Part shown: one piece after another, positions 36,413 to 49,130 of the stretch | Layout: every line of letters starts with the position of its first letter | Numbering within the stretch: position 1 is the stretch's first letter | NCBI RefSeq assembly: GCF_025642785.1 | Contig: NZ_JANZKU010000001.1 | Span: 333,950-397,949 of the forward strand | DNA: 64,000 nt | Direction: 5' to 3' | Origin: Pseudomonas sp. RIT-PI-AD | GTDB taxonomy: Bacteria; Pseudomonadota; Gammaproteobacteria; Pseudomonadales; Pseudomonadaceae | Notes under the pieces: model-generated | What the model saw: the letters and a program-made list of their open reading frames with translations, nothing else | Told to the model about the DNA's origin: nothing | Database searches by the model: none | Translations under genes and position numbers: made by a program

Positions 36413-37024
36413 TTACCTCTTGTTTTTCAGGCTGGTGCCGAGCACCTGCAGGTAGGCGACCAGCGCGTCCATCTCGGTCTTGCCCTTGACCGAAGCCACG
36501 GCGCCTTCGATGTCCGCGTCGCTGTAAGGCACGCCGAGGGTGTGCATGGCCTGGAGCTTGGCGGCGGTGTGCTCGCCGTCCAGGCGGTTCTCCACCAGCC
36601 AGGGGTAGGCGGGCATCTTCGACTCGGGCACCACGTTGCGCGGGTTGTACAGGTGCGCGCGGTGCCAGTCGTCCGAGTAGCGGCCGCCGACGCGGGCCAG
36701 GTCCGGGCCGGTACGCTTGGAGCCCCAGAGGAAGGGGTGGTCCCAGACGCTTTCGCCGGCGACGGAGTAGTGGCCATAGCGCTCGGTCTCGGCGCGGAAC
36801 GGGCGGATCATCTGCGAGTGGCAGCCGACGCAGCCCTCGCGGATGAAGATGTCGCGGCCTTCCAGTTGCAGGGCGGTGTAGGGCTTGAGGCCGTCCACCG
36901 GTTGCGTGGTCTCCTGCTGGAAGAACAGCGGCACGATCTGCACCAGGCCGCCGATGCTCACCGCGAGCACCATGAGCAGGGCCATCAGGCCGACGTTTTT
37001 CTCGATGACTTCATGCTGTTTCAT
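36413..37024 (-). CDS. ccoO: cbb3 cytochrome oxidase subunit II (monohaem cytochrome c), second operon
   Basis: 203 residues with N-terminal anchor and haem c motif CVGCH. Its ends differ from the first copy ([18 protein letters not shown] against [19 protein letters not shown]), while the middle is identical at DNA level, an uneven pattern that suggests gene conversion. Confidence 0.97.
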   Translation of the reverse strand: MKQHEVIEKNVGLMALLMVLAVSIGGLVQIVPLFFQQETTQPVDGLKPYTALQLEGRDIFIREGCVGCHSQMIRPFRAETERYGHYSVAGESVWDHPFLWGSKRTGPDLARVGGRYSDDWHRAHLYNPRNVVPESKMPAYPWLVENRLDGEHTAAKLQAMHTLGVPYSDADIEGAVASVKGKTEMDALVAYLQVLGTSLKNKR

Positions 37025-37034
37025 CTTCGACTCC

Positions 37035-38459
37035 TCAGGCGATCTGCGCGGCGGCTTCGTATTCGGCCGGCACGGAGGCGCGCACGGTACGGAAGGTGTT
37101 GTAAGCCATCACGAACATGCCGCTGAGGAACACCAGGCCTCCGATCATCCGCACGACGAAGCCCATGTGCCCGGCTTCCAGTGCTTCGACGAAGGAGTAG
37201 GTCAAGGTGCCGTCCTGGTTCACCGCGCGCCACATCAGGCCCTGGGTGATGCCGTTGACCCACATCGAGGCGATGTAGAGCACGGTGCCGATGGTGGCCA
37301 GCCAGAAGTGCGCGTTGATCAGGCCCAGGCTGTGCATCTGCTCGCGGCCGAAGACTTTCGGGATCAGGTGGTAGAGGGAGCCGATCGACACCATGGCGAC
37401 CCAGCCGAGGGCGCCGGCATGGACGTGGCCGATGGTCCAGTCGGTGTAGTGGGAAAGCGCGTTGACGGTCTTGATCGCCATCATCGGGCCTTCGAAGGTG
37501 GACATGCCGTAGAAGGCCAGGGACACCACCAGGAAGCGCAGGATCGGATCGCTGCGCAGCTTATGCCAGGCGCCGGAGAGGGTCATCATGCCGTTGATCA
37601 TGCCGCCCCAGCTGGGTGCGAGGAGGATCAGCGACATGACCATGCCGAGGGACTGGGCCCAGTCGGGCAGGGCGGTGTAGTGCAGGTGGTGCGGGCCGGC
37701 CCAGATGTAGACGGCGATCAGCGCCCAGAAGTGCACGATGGACAACCGGTAGGAGTACACCGGGCGCCCGGCCTGCTTGGGCACGAAGTAGTACATCATC
37801 CCGAGGAAGCCGGCGGTGAGGAAGAAGCCCACGGCATTGTGGCCATACCACCACTGGATCATCGCGTCGGTGGCGCCGGAGTACAGCGAGTAAGACTTGG
37901 TCAGGGTGACCGGAATCTCCAGGTTGTTCACCACGTGCAGCAGGGCCACGGTCAGGATGAAGGCACCGAAGAACCAGTTGCCGACGTAGATGTGCTTGAC
38001 CTTGCGCTTGACCACGGTGCCGAAGAACACGATCGCGTAGCTGACCCAGACGATGGTGATCAGGATGTCGATCGGCCATTCGAGCTCGGCGTATTCCTTC
38101 GAGCTGGTGTAGCCCAGTGGAAGCGTGATCGCCGCCAGCAGGATCACTAGTTGCCAGCCCCAGAAGGTGAAGGCCGCCAGCTTGTCGGAGATCAACCGCG
38201 CCTGGCTGGTGCGTTGCACCGCGTAGTAGGAGGTCGCGAACAGGGCACAGCCACCGAAGGCGAAGATCACCGCATTGGTGTGCAGGGGGCGCAAGCGCCC
38301 GAAGCTGGTCCAGGGGAGGTTGAAGTTGAGTTCCGGCCATACCAGTTGTGCAGCGATGAGAACGCCGAGAGCCATCCCGACGATTCCCCATACCACTGTC
38401 ATAATGGCGAACTGGCGGACCACCTTATAGTTGTAGGCGGTACTGCTTGCTGTGCTCAT
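37035..38459 (-). CDS. ccoN: cbb3 cytochrome oxidase catalytic subunit I, second operon
   Basis: 474 residues from ATG 38459; the frame is open to 38504 but that part is not CcoN-like. It carries the same haem and copper histidine motifs as the first copy. The strongest differences lie in [16 protein letters not shown] (where copy 1 has [16 protein letters not shown]) and in the C-terminal helix region [18 protein letters not shown] near-perfect ANR box lies about 70 bp upstream. Confidence 0.97.
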   Translation of the reverse strand: MSTASSTAYNYKVVRQFAIMTVVWGIVGMALGVLIAAQLVWPELNFNLPWTSFGRLRPLHTNAVIFAFGGCALFATSYYAVQRTSQARLISDKLAAFTFWGWQLVILLAAITLPLGYTSSKEYAELEWPIDILITIVWVSYAIVFFGTVVKRKVKHIYVGNWFFGAFILTVALLHVVNNLEIPVTLTKSYSLYSGATDAMIQWWYGHNAVGFFLTAGFLGMMYYFVPKQAGRPVYSYRLSIVHFWALIAVYIWAGPHHLHYTALPDWAQSLGMVMSLILLAPSWGGMINGMMTLSGAWHKLRSDPILRFLVVSLAFYGMSTFEGPMMAIKTVNALSHYTDWTIGHVHAGALGWVAMVSIGSLYHLIPKVFGREQMHSLGLINAHFWLATIGTVLYIASMWVNGITQGLMWRAVNQDGTLTYSFVEALEAGHMGFVVRMIGGLVFLSGMFVMAYNTFRTVRASVPAEYEAAAQIA

Positions 38460-38527
38460 GTGAGGGCTTCCATCCACGGTTACTTGGAAAAGCGAGGCAA
38501 GCATGGTGAAAGGCCATGATCCGGATA

Positions 38528-38541
38528 TTGACCGGGATCAA
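38528..38541 (-). promoter_or_regulatory. ANR/FNR box upstream of the second ccoNOQP operon
   Basis: TTGAC-CGGG-ATCAA (read on the plus strand; on the minus strand TTGAT-CCCG-GTCAA), one base from the full consensus in one half-site. It lies 69 bp upstream of the ccoN start. It is also only 19 bp upstream of the hydrolase start on the plus strand. Confidence 0.85.
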
Positions 38542-38559
38542 TCCCCGGAGGATGGCGCC

Positions 38560-39204
38560 ATGCCGGCGCTGCTCTGGAAAAAGCCCACGGGCGAGCCGAA
38601 TGCCACCCTGATCCTGGCCCATGGCGCGGGCGCACCGATGGACAGCGCGTTCATGGAGGAAATGACCCAAAGGCTAGTGGCGCATGGCCTGGCGGTGGTG
38701 CGCTTCGAGTTCGACTACATGGCGAAACGGCGCCTGGACGGCGGCAGGCGGCCGCCGGATCGGCAGGTGAAACTGCTCGATCGTTGGCGCCGGGTACAGG
38801 CCTCGGTGCGACAGCAAGTCGCGGGAACTCTGGCGGTGGGTGGCAAGTCGATGGGCGGCCGAATGGCCAGCCTGATAGCCGATGAAGTCGGCGCCGATGC
38901 CCTGGTTTGCCTGGGTTATCCCTTCCATGCGATCGGCAAGGCTGACAAGCCACGGGTGGAGCATCTGGCGGAGCTGCGTGCGCCGACCCTGATCGTGCAG
39001 GGCGAGCGCGATCCCATGGGCAGTCGCCCGACGGTGGAGGCCTATCGGCTGTCCAGTGCCATCGAACTACTCTGGCTGCCGGCCGCCGACCACGACCTCA
39101 AGCCCCTGAAAGCCTCGGGCTGGACCCAGGCGGATCACCTGGAGCAGGCCGCAAGGGCCGTGGCGCATTTCCTGGCCCAGGTGCCCGCAGGCAAGCGGCG
39201 ATAG
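38560..39204 (+). CDS. Alpha/beta hydrolase family protein (KANL3/Tex30-like)
   Basis: 214 residues from ATG 38560, with GGAG 9 bp upstream. Alpha/beta-hydrolase landmarks: oxyanion-hole start LILAHGAGAPMDSAFME, nucleophile elbow GGKSMGGR (Ser in G-x-S-x-G), acid in IVQGERDPMG, and catalytic His in LPAADHDLKPLK. The HGAGAPMDS and FEFDYMAKRR motifs place it with the small KANL3/Tex30-like hydrolases of unknown substrate. It is divergent from the second cbb3 operon and may share its ANR site. Confidence 0.88.
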   Translation: MPALLWKKPTGEPNATLILAHGAGAPMDSAFMEEMTQRLVAHGLAVVRFEFDYMAKRRLDGGRRPPDRQVKLLDRWRRVQASVRQQVAGTLAVGGKSMGGRMASLIADEVGADALVCLGYPFHAIGKADKPRVEHLAELRAPTLIVQGERDPMGSRPTVEAYRLSSAIELLWLPAADHDLKPLKASGWTQADHLEQAARAVAHFLAQVPAGKRR

Positions 39205-39215
39205 CGGCGCTCGGG

Positions 39216-39244
39216 CGTGGAGCGTCGCGAGGGGCCGCTCCACG
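39216..39244. terminator. Stem-loop between the hydrolase and aer
   Basis: CGTGGAGCG (39216-39224) and CGCTCCACG (39236-39244) form a 9-bp stem between two convergent genes. There is no T tract on either strand. Confidence 0.45.
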
Positions 39245-39256
39245 TGGGCGGCGCCT

Positions 39257-40822
39257 TCACCGGTTGAAGCGATCCACCAGGGAATACTGCCCATGGGCCG
39301 TGCTGGTGAGCGCTTCGCTGAGCAGCGCGGTGCGGTGGGCCTCGCCGGAGGTCTGGTCGGCCAACTGGGCGATGCTGATGATGCGCTGGTTGATCTGCTC
39401 CGCCACGGCGCTCTGCTGTTCGGTGGCGGCGGCGATCTGGTCGGTCATGTGGGTGATATTGGCCACCGCCTCGCTGATGCCCAGCAGGGCTGTGTCGGCC
39501 TGCAGCACTTTGTCCACTCCCGTGTCGGCGTGTTGGCGCCCGCTTTCCATGGCCTGCACCGCGTTCTCCGCGGTTTTCTGCAAGGTGGCTATCAGGCCAT
39601 GGATCTGCTGGGTGGATTCCGCCGTCCGCTGCGCCAGGGAGCGCACCTCGTCGGCCACCACGGCGAAGCCACGACCCATCTCGCCGGCACGGGCCGCCTC
39701 GATGGCGGCATTCAGGGCGAGCAGGTTGGTCTGATCGGCGATCCCCTTGATCACGTCGACCACGCCGCCGATTTCGTTGCTGTCCTGGGCCAGGCGGCGC
39801 ACCGTCTCGCCGGTCTCCCCGACCGACAGCGACAGGCGCTGGATGGCCTCGCGGGTCTCCGCGGCGATCGCGCGGCCCTCGCCGGTCAGGCGGTTGGCTT
39901 CCTGGGTGGCGGTGGCGGTGCGTTGCACGTTGCTGGCGACGTCGTGGGTGGTAGAGGTCATCTGGTTCACCGCCGTGGCGACCTGTTCGGTTTCCTGGCG
40001 CTGGCGATCCAGCCCGGCCGAACTGCTCTGCGACAGGGCTTCGGCCTGGCGGGCCTGCTCGGTGAGCTGCTCGGCGGTGTCCTGCAAGCGGGTCAGGCAG
40101 GTCTTCAGGCGCGCTTCCTGGCTGAGAATCGACATTTCCAGGCGCGCCTGCACGCCGCGGCTGTCGGTGTACATCTGGGCGATCAGGGGGTCCGAGGTGG
40201 TTTGTTCGGCCAGCCGCAGCAGGCGCTTGATGCCACGATTCTGCCAAGCCAGGCCGGTCAGCCCGAGGGGAATGGAAAGGATCGCGGCGACGATGAAGCC
40301 CCAGTGGGAGTCCAGCCAGACGCCGATGAGGAAGCCGATCTGGCTGACCATGATGAACGGCAACCAATCCTGTAGCACCGGCAGCCAGCGGTCGCGGCGC
40401 AGGATCGCCGGTTTGCCGGCATTGATCCGCCGGTACAGGTCTTCGGCGCGACGCACCTGTTCGGCGGTCGGTTTCACCCGGACCGATTCGTAGCCGGTGA
40501 TCTCGCTGCCCTGGAAGATGGGCGTCACGTAGGCGTTGACCCAGTAATGATCGCCGTTGGCGCAGCGGTTCTTGACGATGCCCATCCACGGCCGGCCGCT
40601 TTTCAGGGTGGTCCACATATGGTTGAACACCGCGGGCGGGACATCGGGATGCCGCACCAGGTTATGCGGCGAGTGGATCAAGGCTTCCCGGGCGTAGCCA
40701 CTGATCTCGATGAAAGCGTCATTGCAATAGGTGATGACGCCCTTGCTATCGGTGGTTGAAATCAGCCGCTGTTCGGCCGGAAACGTACGTTCGCGCTGAG
40801 TGACGGGCTGGTTATTGCGCAT
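39257..40822 (-). CDS. aer: Aer-like aerotaxis/energy-taxis receptor (PAS plus methyl-accepting domain)
   Basis: 521 residues. The N-terminal PAS domain (about 15-110) reads [20 protein letters not shown] and [20 protein letters not shown], the FAD-binding PAS of Aer. Two hydrophobic segments near 155-195 anchor it. The signalling tip in the C-terminal coiled coil is conserved: [34 protein letters not shown]. Aer senses redox state and steers swimming toward oxygen through CheW/CheA. Its place beside the two cbb3 oxidase operons is conserved in P. aeruginosa. Confidence 0.95.
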   Translation of the reverse strand: MRNNQPVTQRERTFPAEQRLISTTDSKGVITYCNDAFIEISGYAREALIHSPHNLVRHPDVPPAVFNHMWTTLKSGRPWMGIVKNRCANGDHYWVNAYVTPIFQGSEITGYESVRVKPTAEQVRRAEDLYRRINAGKPAILRRDRWLPVLQDWLPFIMVSQIGFLIGVWLDSHWGFIVAAILSIPLGLTGLAWQNRGIKRLLRLAEQTTSDPLIAQMYTDSRGVQARLEMSILSQEARLKTCLTRLQDTAEQLTEQARQAEALSQSSSAGLDRQRQETEQVATAVNQMTSTTHDVASNVQRTATATQEANRLTGEGRAIAAETREAIQRLSLSVGETGETVRRLAQDSNEIGGVVDVIKGIADQTNLLALNAAIEAARAGEMGRGFAVVADEVRSLAQRTAESTQQIHGLIATLQKTAENAVQAMESGRQHADTGVDKVLQADTALLGISEAVANITHMTDQIAAATEQQSAVAEQINQRIISIAQLADQTSGEAHRTALLSEALTSTAHGQYSLVDRFNR

Positions 40823-41047
40823 GGCTGGGCGTCCATCTTATCGGTGCGGGCTGTAGGATCGGCCGTTGCGGGCGAGGTCGAGCCACAAAAAGGTCGGCCA
40901 GTTTACCCCTATTCGACCGGCGAGGTGTTTTTCTGGCGTCAGTGAACGGTCGGTCATATCGGGAGACGCCCGCGTGTTTCGTTGACATCCAGAACCTTCC
41001 TTCCGGTGGAGTGCCCGCTTTCGCGCTCATGGAAACCTTGTGAGACG
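40823..41047. other. Gap between aer and acnA
   Basis: About 225 bp holding the aer promoter. No reliable promoter pair or ANR box was found. Confidence 0.45.
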
Positions 41048-41076
41048 AAAAGGACGGGCGACCCGGGTCGCCCGTC
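41048..41076 (-). terminator. Intrinsic terminator of acnA
   Basis: A perfect 24-bp palindrome (41053-41064 with 41065-41076, GACGGGCGACCC and its complement) directly behind the acnA stop, followed on the minus strand by CTTTTCG. Confidence 0.8.
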
Positions 41077-41080
41077 GCCT

Positions 41081-43822
<2,742 letters not shown>

Positions 43823-44019
43823 TGTGCGTCTCCTTGTGGCCCGCACGGCGCGGGCCGGTGAAACGGACGGAGTCTCGCTATCCGCTCTGGAAAGGGCTCC
43901 GCTTGAGGTTCGTCATGTCACTGGACCGGCCGATGCAGCCTGGGGTTCCCGTCTCGGCTATGATGCGCGGCCGCGGTCCGGCCGCGCGACGAATCCTCAC
44001 TCCACTTTAGTAGATGCCG

Positions 44020-45075
44020 ATGAACACTGTGTTTTTGCACTGCCGCCCCGGGTTCGAGGGCGAGGTCTGCGCCGAACTATCCGAGCAGGCATCCCGCCTG
44101 GAGGTGGCCGGCTATGCCAAGGCCAAACCGAACAGCGCCTGTGCCGAGTTCATCTGTGGCGATGCCGGCGGGGCCGCCCGCTTGATGCAGGGCCAGCGCT
44201 TCTCGCGGCTGATCTTTCCGCGCCAGTGGGCGCGCGGCGAATTCGTCGAGCTGCCGGAATCCGACCGCATCAGCGTGCTGCTCGAACGCCTGGCGAGCTA
44301 TCCGGTGTGCGGCAGCCTCTGGCTGGAGGTGCTGGACACCAACGACGGCAAGGAACTGTCGACCTTCTGCCGCAAGTTCGAGGGGCCGCTGCGCAAGGCC
44401 CTCGTCCAGGCCGGCAGGCTGATCGAAGACCCCCGGGCTGCGCGCCTGTTGCTGACCTTCAAGAGTGGCCGCGAGGTGTTCCTGGGGCTGGCCGAACCGG
44501 ACAATTCGGCGCCCTGGCCCATGGGCATCCCTCGGCTGAAATTCCCCCGCGAGGCGCCCAGCCGCTCGACCCTGAAGCTGGAGGAGGCCTGGCACCAGTT
44601 CGTGCCCCGCGAGGAGTGGGACAAGCGGTTGGCGCCGGAGATGACTGCGGTGGACCTGGGGGCGGCGCCGGGCGGCTGGACCTGGCAACTGGTCAACCGG
44701 CACATCAAGGTGATCGCGGTGGACAACGGGCCCATGGCCGAAAGCCTGATGGATTCCGGGCTGGTGGAACACGCCCGCGCCGATGGCTTCACCTTCAAGC
44801 CGCGCCGCCCGGTGGATTGGATGGTCTGCGATATCGTCGAGAAACCGGCGCGCAGCGCCGCGCTGATCGAAACCTGGCTCGGCGAGGGCTGGTGCCGCGA
44901 GGCGGTGGTCAACCTCAAGCTGCCGATGAAGCAGCGTTACGCCGAGGTCAGCCGCCTGCTCGAACGCATCGAGGACGGCCTGCGCGCCCGCGGGTTGCGC
45001 GTCGCCATCGGCTGCAAGCAGCTGTATCACGACCGCGAAGAGGTCACCTGCCACCTGCGCCGGCTGGATCGCTGA
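44020..45075 (+). CDS. rlmM: 23S rRNA C2498 2'-O-methyltransferase RlmM
   Basis: 351 residues. The N-terminal THUMP-like half ([20 protein letters not shown]) is followed by a Rossmann methyltransferase with SAM motif [15 protein letters not shown] near 210, then [14 protein letters not shown] and [17 protein letters not shown], where the catalytic lysine lies. ATG 44020 gives [15 protein letters not shown], as in other RlmM proteins; an ATG two codons upstream is possible. The gene is divergent from acnA. Confidence 0.95.
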   Translation: MNTVFLHCRPGFEGEVCAELSEQASRLEVAGYAKAKPNSACAEFICGDAGGAARLMQGQRFSRLIFPRQWARGEFVELPESDRISVLLERLASYPVCGSLWLEVLDTNDGKELSTFCRKFEGPLRKALVQAGRLIEDPRAARLLLTFKSGREVFLGLAEPDNSAPWPMGIPRLKFPREAPSRSTLKLEEAWHQFVPREEWDKRLAPEMTAVDLGAAPGGWTWQLVNRHIKVIAVDNGPMAESLMDSGLVEHARADGFTFKPRRPVDWMVCDIVEKPARSAALIETWLGEGWCREAVVNLKLPMKQRYAEVSRLLERIEDGLRARGLRVAIGCKQLYHDREEVTCHLRRLDR

Positions 45076-45142
45076 GCCGGATGCGCGGGTGACCCCGCGC
45101 GGGCTTTGGGTGACAATGCCGGTTCGATCCTGGAGGGCGACG

Positions 45143-45382
45143 ATGTCCGAACAACCCGATGCGATTCTCGATGCCAGCGGCCTCAATTGCCCCGAGCCGG
45201 TGATGCTGCTGCACAACAAGGTGCGTGACCTGGCGGCCGGCGGCCTGCTCAAGGTGATCGCCACCGACCCTTCGACCCAGCGCGACATCCCGAAATTCTG
45301 CGTCTTCCTCGGCCACGAACTGCTCGAGCAGGCCGAGCAGGATGGCACCTTCCTTTACTGGATCCGCAAGAAGGCCGACTGA
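45143..45382 (+). CDS. tusA: TusA-family sulfurtransferase
   Basis: 79 residues from ATG 45143 with GGAGG upstream. TusA carries sulfur as a persulfide to partners such as the TusBCD relay for tRNA 2-thiouridine. The active-site motif is [17 protein letters not shown], with the CPxP cysteine near residue 16, and the fold ends in [12 protein letters not shown]. It lies 67 bp behind rlmM. Confidence 0.95.
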   Translation: MSEQPDAILDASGLNCPEPVMLLHNKVRDLAAGGLLKVIATDPSTQRDIPKFCVFLGHELLEQAEQDGTFLYWIRKKAD

Positions 45383-45399
45383 GGCGCGGGCGCCCCCGT

Positions 45400-46782
45400 T
45401 CACGCCCTCGCGGCGGAACGAATGCGGCGCCTGGCGCTGCGGGCCAGGCGGACCGAAAGCATCAGCGCCGCGCAGGTCAGCCCGGCGATCAACCCCTGCC
45501 AGAGGCCGGCTGGGCCCCTCGGCGCGCCGAACAGGTCGCTCAAGCCGAGCGCATAGCCCACCGGCAGGCCGATCCCCCAATAGGCGAACAGGGTGAGGAG
45601 CATGGTGACGCGGGTGTCCTGGTAGCCGCGCAAGGCGCCCGCCGCAGTCACCTGCAAGCCGTCCGAAAGCTGGAACAGCGCGGCGTAGACGATCAGCATG
45701 GCGGCCACGCGGATCACTGTCGGGTCGTTGGTATAGATGCTGGCGATGGGTTCGCGCAGGAGCAGCATCAGGCTCGCCGACAGGCAGGCGTACAGCAACG
45801 CGCTGCCCATCCCGACGCCGGCGGCGAAGCGCGCCTGGCGGGGTTCGCCGCGTCCCAGGGCCTGGCCGACGCGCACGGTCACCGCCATCGCCAGGGCGTA
45901 GGGAATCATGAACACCAGGGAGCTGAAGTTGAGGGCGATCTGGTGGCCGGCCACCACGTCCGCGCCGAGGCTGCCGATCAGCAGGGCGATCACCGCGAAA
46001 ATGCTCGATTCGGCGAACACCGCGATGCCGATCGGCACGCCGATGCTCAGCAGCCGGCGGATCACCTGCCAGCGCGGCGCGTCGAAGCGGTCGAACAGGC
46101 GGCTGCCGGCATAGGCCGGGGCCCAGTGCACCCAGCCGAGCATGCCGAAGAACATGAACCACATCACCAGCGCGGTGGCCCAGCCGCAACCCGGCCCGCC
46201 CATGGCCGGCACGCCGAAGTGTCCGTAGATGAACACGTAGTTCAGCGGGATGTTCAGCGCCAGGCCGCAGATGCCCCAGATCATGCTCGGGCGGGTGCGG
46301 CCGAGCCCGTCGCTGAAACAACGCAGCACGTGATACAGCGCGACCGCCGGAATCCCGCTGCCGATGCCGCGCAGGTAGATCATGCTCGGGCCGATCAGCT
46401 CCGGGTCGACCTTCATCAGCCGGAGCACCGGTTCGGCCGACCATAGCGCCAGGGCGGCAGCCAGCCCGGTGGCCACCGCCAGCCACAATGCCTGGCGCAC
46501 CAGGGGGCCGATTTCTTCGAGTTGCCCGGCGCCGAACCGCTGGGCGACCTTGGGGGTGGTGGCCAGCAGGGTGCCGGTCATCAGCAGGAAGACCGGGACC
46601 CAGATCGAGTTGCCCAGGGCCACCGCCGCCAAGTCGCGGGGGCTGACCCGCCCGGCCATCACCGCATCGACGAAGCCCATCGCCGAATGGGAGAGCTGGG
46701 CGATCATGATCGGCAAGGCGAGGGTGAACAGGGCGGCGAATTCGCGACGGATGCGGCGCGGACGGCTTTCGGAGGTAATCAC
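45400..46782 (-). CDS. MATE-family multidrug/cation efflux transporter (NorM/PmpM-like)
   Basis: 460 residues from GTG 46782, chosen because GGA precedes it at suitable spacing; the frame stays open upstream without homology. Twelve membrane helices in two halves. The N-terminal helix 1 reads FTLALPIMIAQLSHSAMGFVDAVMAG and helix 7 GVPIGIAVFAESSIFAVIALLIG, both NorM-type. Such proteins export cationic drugs using H+ or Na+. It is likely the counterpart of PmpM of P. aeruginosa. Confidence 0.9.
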   Translation of the reverse strand: MITSESRPRRIRREFAALFTLALPIMIAQLSHSAMGFVDAVMAGRVSPRDLAAVALGNSIWVPVFLLMTGTLLATTPKVAQRFGAGQLEEIGPLVRQALWLAVATGLAAALALWSAEPVLRLMKVDPELIGPSMIYLRGIGSGIPAVALYHVLRCFSDGLGRTRPSMIWGICGLALNIPLNYVFIYGHFGVPAMGGPGCGWATALVMWFMFFGMLGWVHWAPAYAGSRLFDRFDAPRWQVIRRLLSIGVPIGIAVFAESSIFAVIALLIGSLGADVVAGHQIALNFSSLVFMIPYALAMAVTVRVGQALGRGEPRQARFAAGVGMGSALLYACLSASLMLLLREPIASIYTNDPTVIRVAAMLIVYAALFQLSDGLQVTAAGALRGYQDTRVTMLLTLFAYWGIGLPVGYALGLSDLFGAPRGPAGLWQGLIAGLTCAALMLSVRLARSARRRIRSAARA

Positions 46783-47010
46783 GGGGTATCCATACGTTCG
46801 GGTGACACTGTATCGGCAGTGGAGCCGGGCGCGCTCCCTCGGGGAGGGCACGGGCGCGCGGGCCGGAGGACGCGGTCCGCGAGGATCGGGTCCGCATGTC
46901 CGGAAAGTCTGCCGGCCGGCGGGGCGACCGCGCAGTCTACGCGCTGACGGTTCGATCAGGAAAGGGGCTGTGCCCTCGCTGCCGGTGGTGGAAAATCCGG
47001 GCAGCCCCTG
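46783..47010. other. Gap between the MATE gene and the inverted-repeat element
   Basis: About 230 bp, GC-rich. Just before the element lies CAGCCCC-TG-GGGGCTG (47002-47017), which makes a local hairpin with the element's left end. No gene was recognised. Confidence 0.45.
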
Positions 47011-47152
47011 GGGGCTGTACGGAAAGTGCCTGTGCTCGGTGATGCCGGGTTAAAAACAGGCTCAGAACGCTCATTTACAGCAGGTAAACTGCGCCGCTTC
47101 GCCTGTTCTTACCTTGCTTGATCCCGTGCTCGGTGACTTTTCGTACAGCCCC
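47011..47152. mobile_element. Short element bounded by inverted repeats (MITE-like or IS remnant)
   Basis: The left end GGGGCTGTACGGAAAGT (47011-47027) and right end ACTTTTCGTACAGCCCC (47136-47152) are 17-bp inverted repeats with one mismatch. GTGCTCGGTG occurs just inside each end, in the same orientation (47032-47041 and 47126-47135). The inside (about 90 bp) codes for nothing. Similar CTGTACGAAAAGT ends occur on Pseudomonas insertion sequences as far as I recall. It lies 44 bp upstream of pdxB and must separate or supply its promoter. No target duplication was made out. Confidence 0.6.
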
Positions 47153-47196
47153 TAAAATGCTCTTTTCGCCAACCGACATCCGCCCAGGAACCCGCC

Positions 47197-48330
47197 ATGC
47201 GCTTGCTCGCCGATGAAAACATCCCTTTGGTCGAGGCTTTCTTTTCCGGCTTCGGCGAAATCCGCCGTTTGCCGGGCCGTTCGCTCGACCGCGCGGCGCT
47301 GGCCGACGCCGAGGTGCTGCTGGTGCGCTCGGTGACCCCGGTGGACCGCGCGCTTCTCGCCGGCAGCCAGGTGCGCTTCGTCGGCACCTGCACCATCGGT
47401 ACCGATCACCTGGACTTGGAGTATTTCGCCGAGGCGGGTATCGCCTGGGCCAGCGCGCCGGGCTGCAACGCCCGCGGGGTGGTGGACTACGTGCTCGGCA
47501 GCCTGTTGGTGCTCGCCGAGGACGAAGGCGTCGATCTCGCGTCGCGGACCTATGGCGTGGTGGGCGCCGGTCAGGTGGGTGGTCGCTTGATCGAGGTGCT
47601 GCGCGGGCTGGGCTGGCGCGTGCAGGTCTGCGACCCGCCGCGCCAGGCCGCCGAGGGCGGCGATTTCGTCAGCCTGGAGCGGCTGATCGAGACGTGCGAC
47701 ACCCTCAGCCTGCACACGCCGCTGGACGCCGGCACTCGCCATCTGTTCGATGCGGATCGACTGGCGCGCTTGCGCCCGGGAGCCTGGTTGATCAATGCCA
47801 GCCGCGGAGCGGTGGTGGACAACGCCGCGTTGCGTGCCTGTCTGCGGCAGCGCCCGGATATGCGCGCGGTGCTGGATGTCTGGGAAGGCGAGCCGGGCGT
47901 CGACCCCGAGCTGGCTGCTCTCTGCCGGCTGGCGACCCCGCACATCGCCGGCCACAGCCTGGACGGCAAGCAGCGTGGCACCGCGCAGATCTATCAGGCC
48001 TTTTGCGCTTGGCGGGGCGAAGAACCACGGGTGCGGCTGGAGGCGCTGTTACCGCCGGACTGGCTGCGCGAGATTACCCTGGATGCCGGCGCCGAGCCGC
48101 ATTGGGCGCTGGCCACCCTGTGCCGCGCGGTATACGACCCGCGCCGCGACGACGCCGACTTCCGTCGCAGTCTGGTGGGGGATGCCAAGGCGCGCCGGCT
48201 CGCGTTCGACGCCCTGCGCAAAGGTTATCCGGTTCGCCGCGAGATCGACGGCCTGCGGGTGGGCGTGGCGGGCGAGGCACCGGACTTGCAGCGGCTGGTG
48301 CGCGCGTTGGGCGCGACCTGGTTGGCTTGA
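47197..48330 (+). CDS. pdxB: 4-phosphoerythronate dehydrogenase
   Basis: 377 residues. It oxidises 4-phosphoerythronate to 2-oxo-3-hydroxy-4-phosphobutanoate in the DXP-dependent route to pyridoxal phosphate. The N-terminus [20 protein letters not shown] is typical of PdxB. The NAD-binding motif is [16 protein letters not shown], the catalytic Arg lies in [12 protein letters not shown], and the Glu/His pair in VWEGEPGVD and [13 protein letters not shown]. The PdxB-specific C-terminal dimerisation domain is present. The promoter region overlaps the inverted-repeat element. Confidence 0.96.
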   Translation: MRLLADENIPLVEAFFSGFGEIRRLPGRSLDRAALADAEVLLVRSVTPVDRALLAGSQVRFVGTCTIGTDHLDLEYFAEAGIAWASAPGCNARGVVDYVLGSLLVLAEDEGVDLASRTYGVVGAGQVGGRLIEVLRGLGWRVQVCDPPRQAAEGGDFVSLERLIETCDTLSLHTPLDAGTRHLFDADRLARLRPGAWLINASRGAVVDNAALRACLRQRPDMRAVLDVWEGEPGVDPELAALCRLATPHIAGHSLDGKQRGTAQIYQAFCAWRGEEPRVRLEALLPPDWLREITLDAGAEPHWALATLCRAVYDPRRDDADFRRSLVGDAKARRLAFDALRKGYPVRREIDGLRVGVAGEAPDLQRLVRALGATWLA

Positions 48331-48689
48331 GGCGTGCCCCGTGTCTGAGGGCTTCGGTGCTGTCCCCGATCGCTCAAGTGGAATATTCGACGCGTTCCGT
48401 GCGAGGTGCCGCTCCGCACTTTTATTACCGCTTGCAGGGGAAGCGCCGCTTCATTTGTAAGGAGGGGGTGAGGGCGGATAGAGAAAGCGCGCTATCCACC
48501 CTACGTGGGTCGTGATGCGTGGCGCGTTGGCGCCTGCGAATGAGGCGTGAGGATGCGCCGTCCCCGCAGCCATTGACCGCCGTTCGCGGCATAAGCGCAG
48601 CTTCTGCCGAGGGAGACTAGAGGGAGCGCTATCCATCCCGCGTCAGCGAAGCGACGGAGGTCCGGGCCTGGCCAGTCCGGGGATCGGAC
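48331..48689. other. Gap downstream of pdxB
   Basis: About 360 bp with no gene. It contains two copies of a GCGCTATCCAYCC motif, listed as a repeat. The rest appears to be degenerate sequence. Confidence 0.45.
48471..48639. repeat. Intergenic REP-like motifs
   Basis: GGATA (48476-48480) and TATCC (48493-48497) form a dyad around a GCGC core, followed by ACCCTACG. A related GCGCTATCCATCCCG occurs at 48626-48640. Such motifs are common intergenic repeats in Pseudomonas. Confidence 0.35.
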
Positions 48690-48863
48690 TCAAGCTTGCC
48701 GGCGGGTGGAGACGAAGGTCTTTTCCAGCTCGCGGCAGGCGCGCTGAATCATGGTTTCGGTGATCGGGATTTCGCGACCCTCGGCGTCGATGATCGCACC
48801 TCCGATAGGGCGTTGCGGCTTGAGCGGGATGACGCGCGATTCGGTGCTGCGTTGGGTGTGCAT
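48690..48863 (-). CDS. Small conserved Pseudomonas protein of unknown function
   Basis: 57 residues from ATG 48863, with GAGGAGA 8 bp upstream. The sequence SRVIPLKPQRPIGGAIIDAEGREIPITETMIQRACRELE has a short beta segment and a C-terminal helix. I recall similar short proteins in other pseudomonads, but no function is known. The strong ribosome site and ordered core support a real gene. Confidence 0.75.
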   Translation of the reverse strand: MHTQRSTESRVIPLKPQRPIGGAIIDAEGREIPITETMIQRACRELEKTFVSTRRQA

Positions 48864-49130
48864 GGCCTGTCTCCTCATCGATGTATCAAGGGGGCGCCCA
48901 AATGACCTCGAAGGCGGGGCGCCAAGGTTTTGCCATAAGGCGAGAAACGCCAAGGCTGAAGCAGCGATCGTGCCAAAGTGCCAGCTGATCGGGCGATAGC
49001 ATGGACGCCGGCGCCCTTGGCGAGTTCAGGCGGAATTTCCGCGGCGTGTACGAGGCCCGGGACGGCGGCTCGGGCGCGAGGAAGCCGGCTTGGGGTATCC
49101 TCGATGGCCGGTTTCCAAGAGAGCGTCCCC

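Noticed and set aside
40823..41047. ANR box upstream of aer
   Set aside because: Looked for because aer is oxygen-linked, but no TTGAY-N4-ATCAA site was found in the gap.
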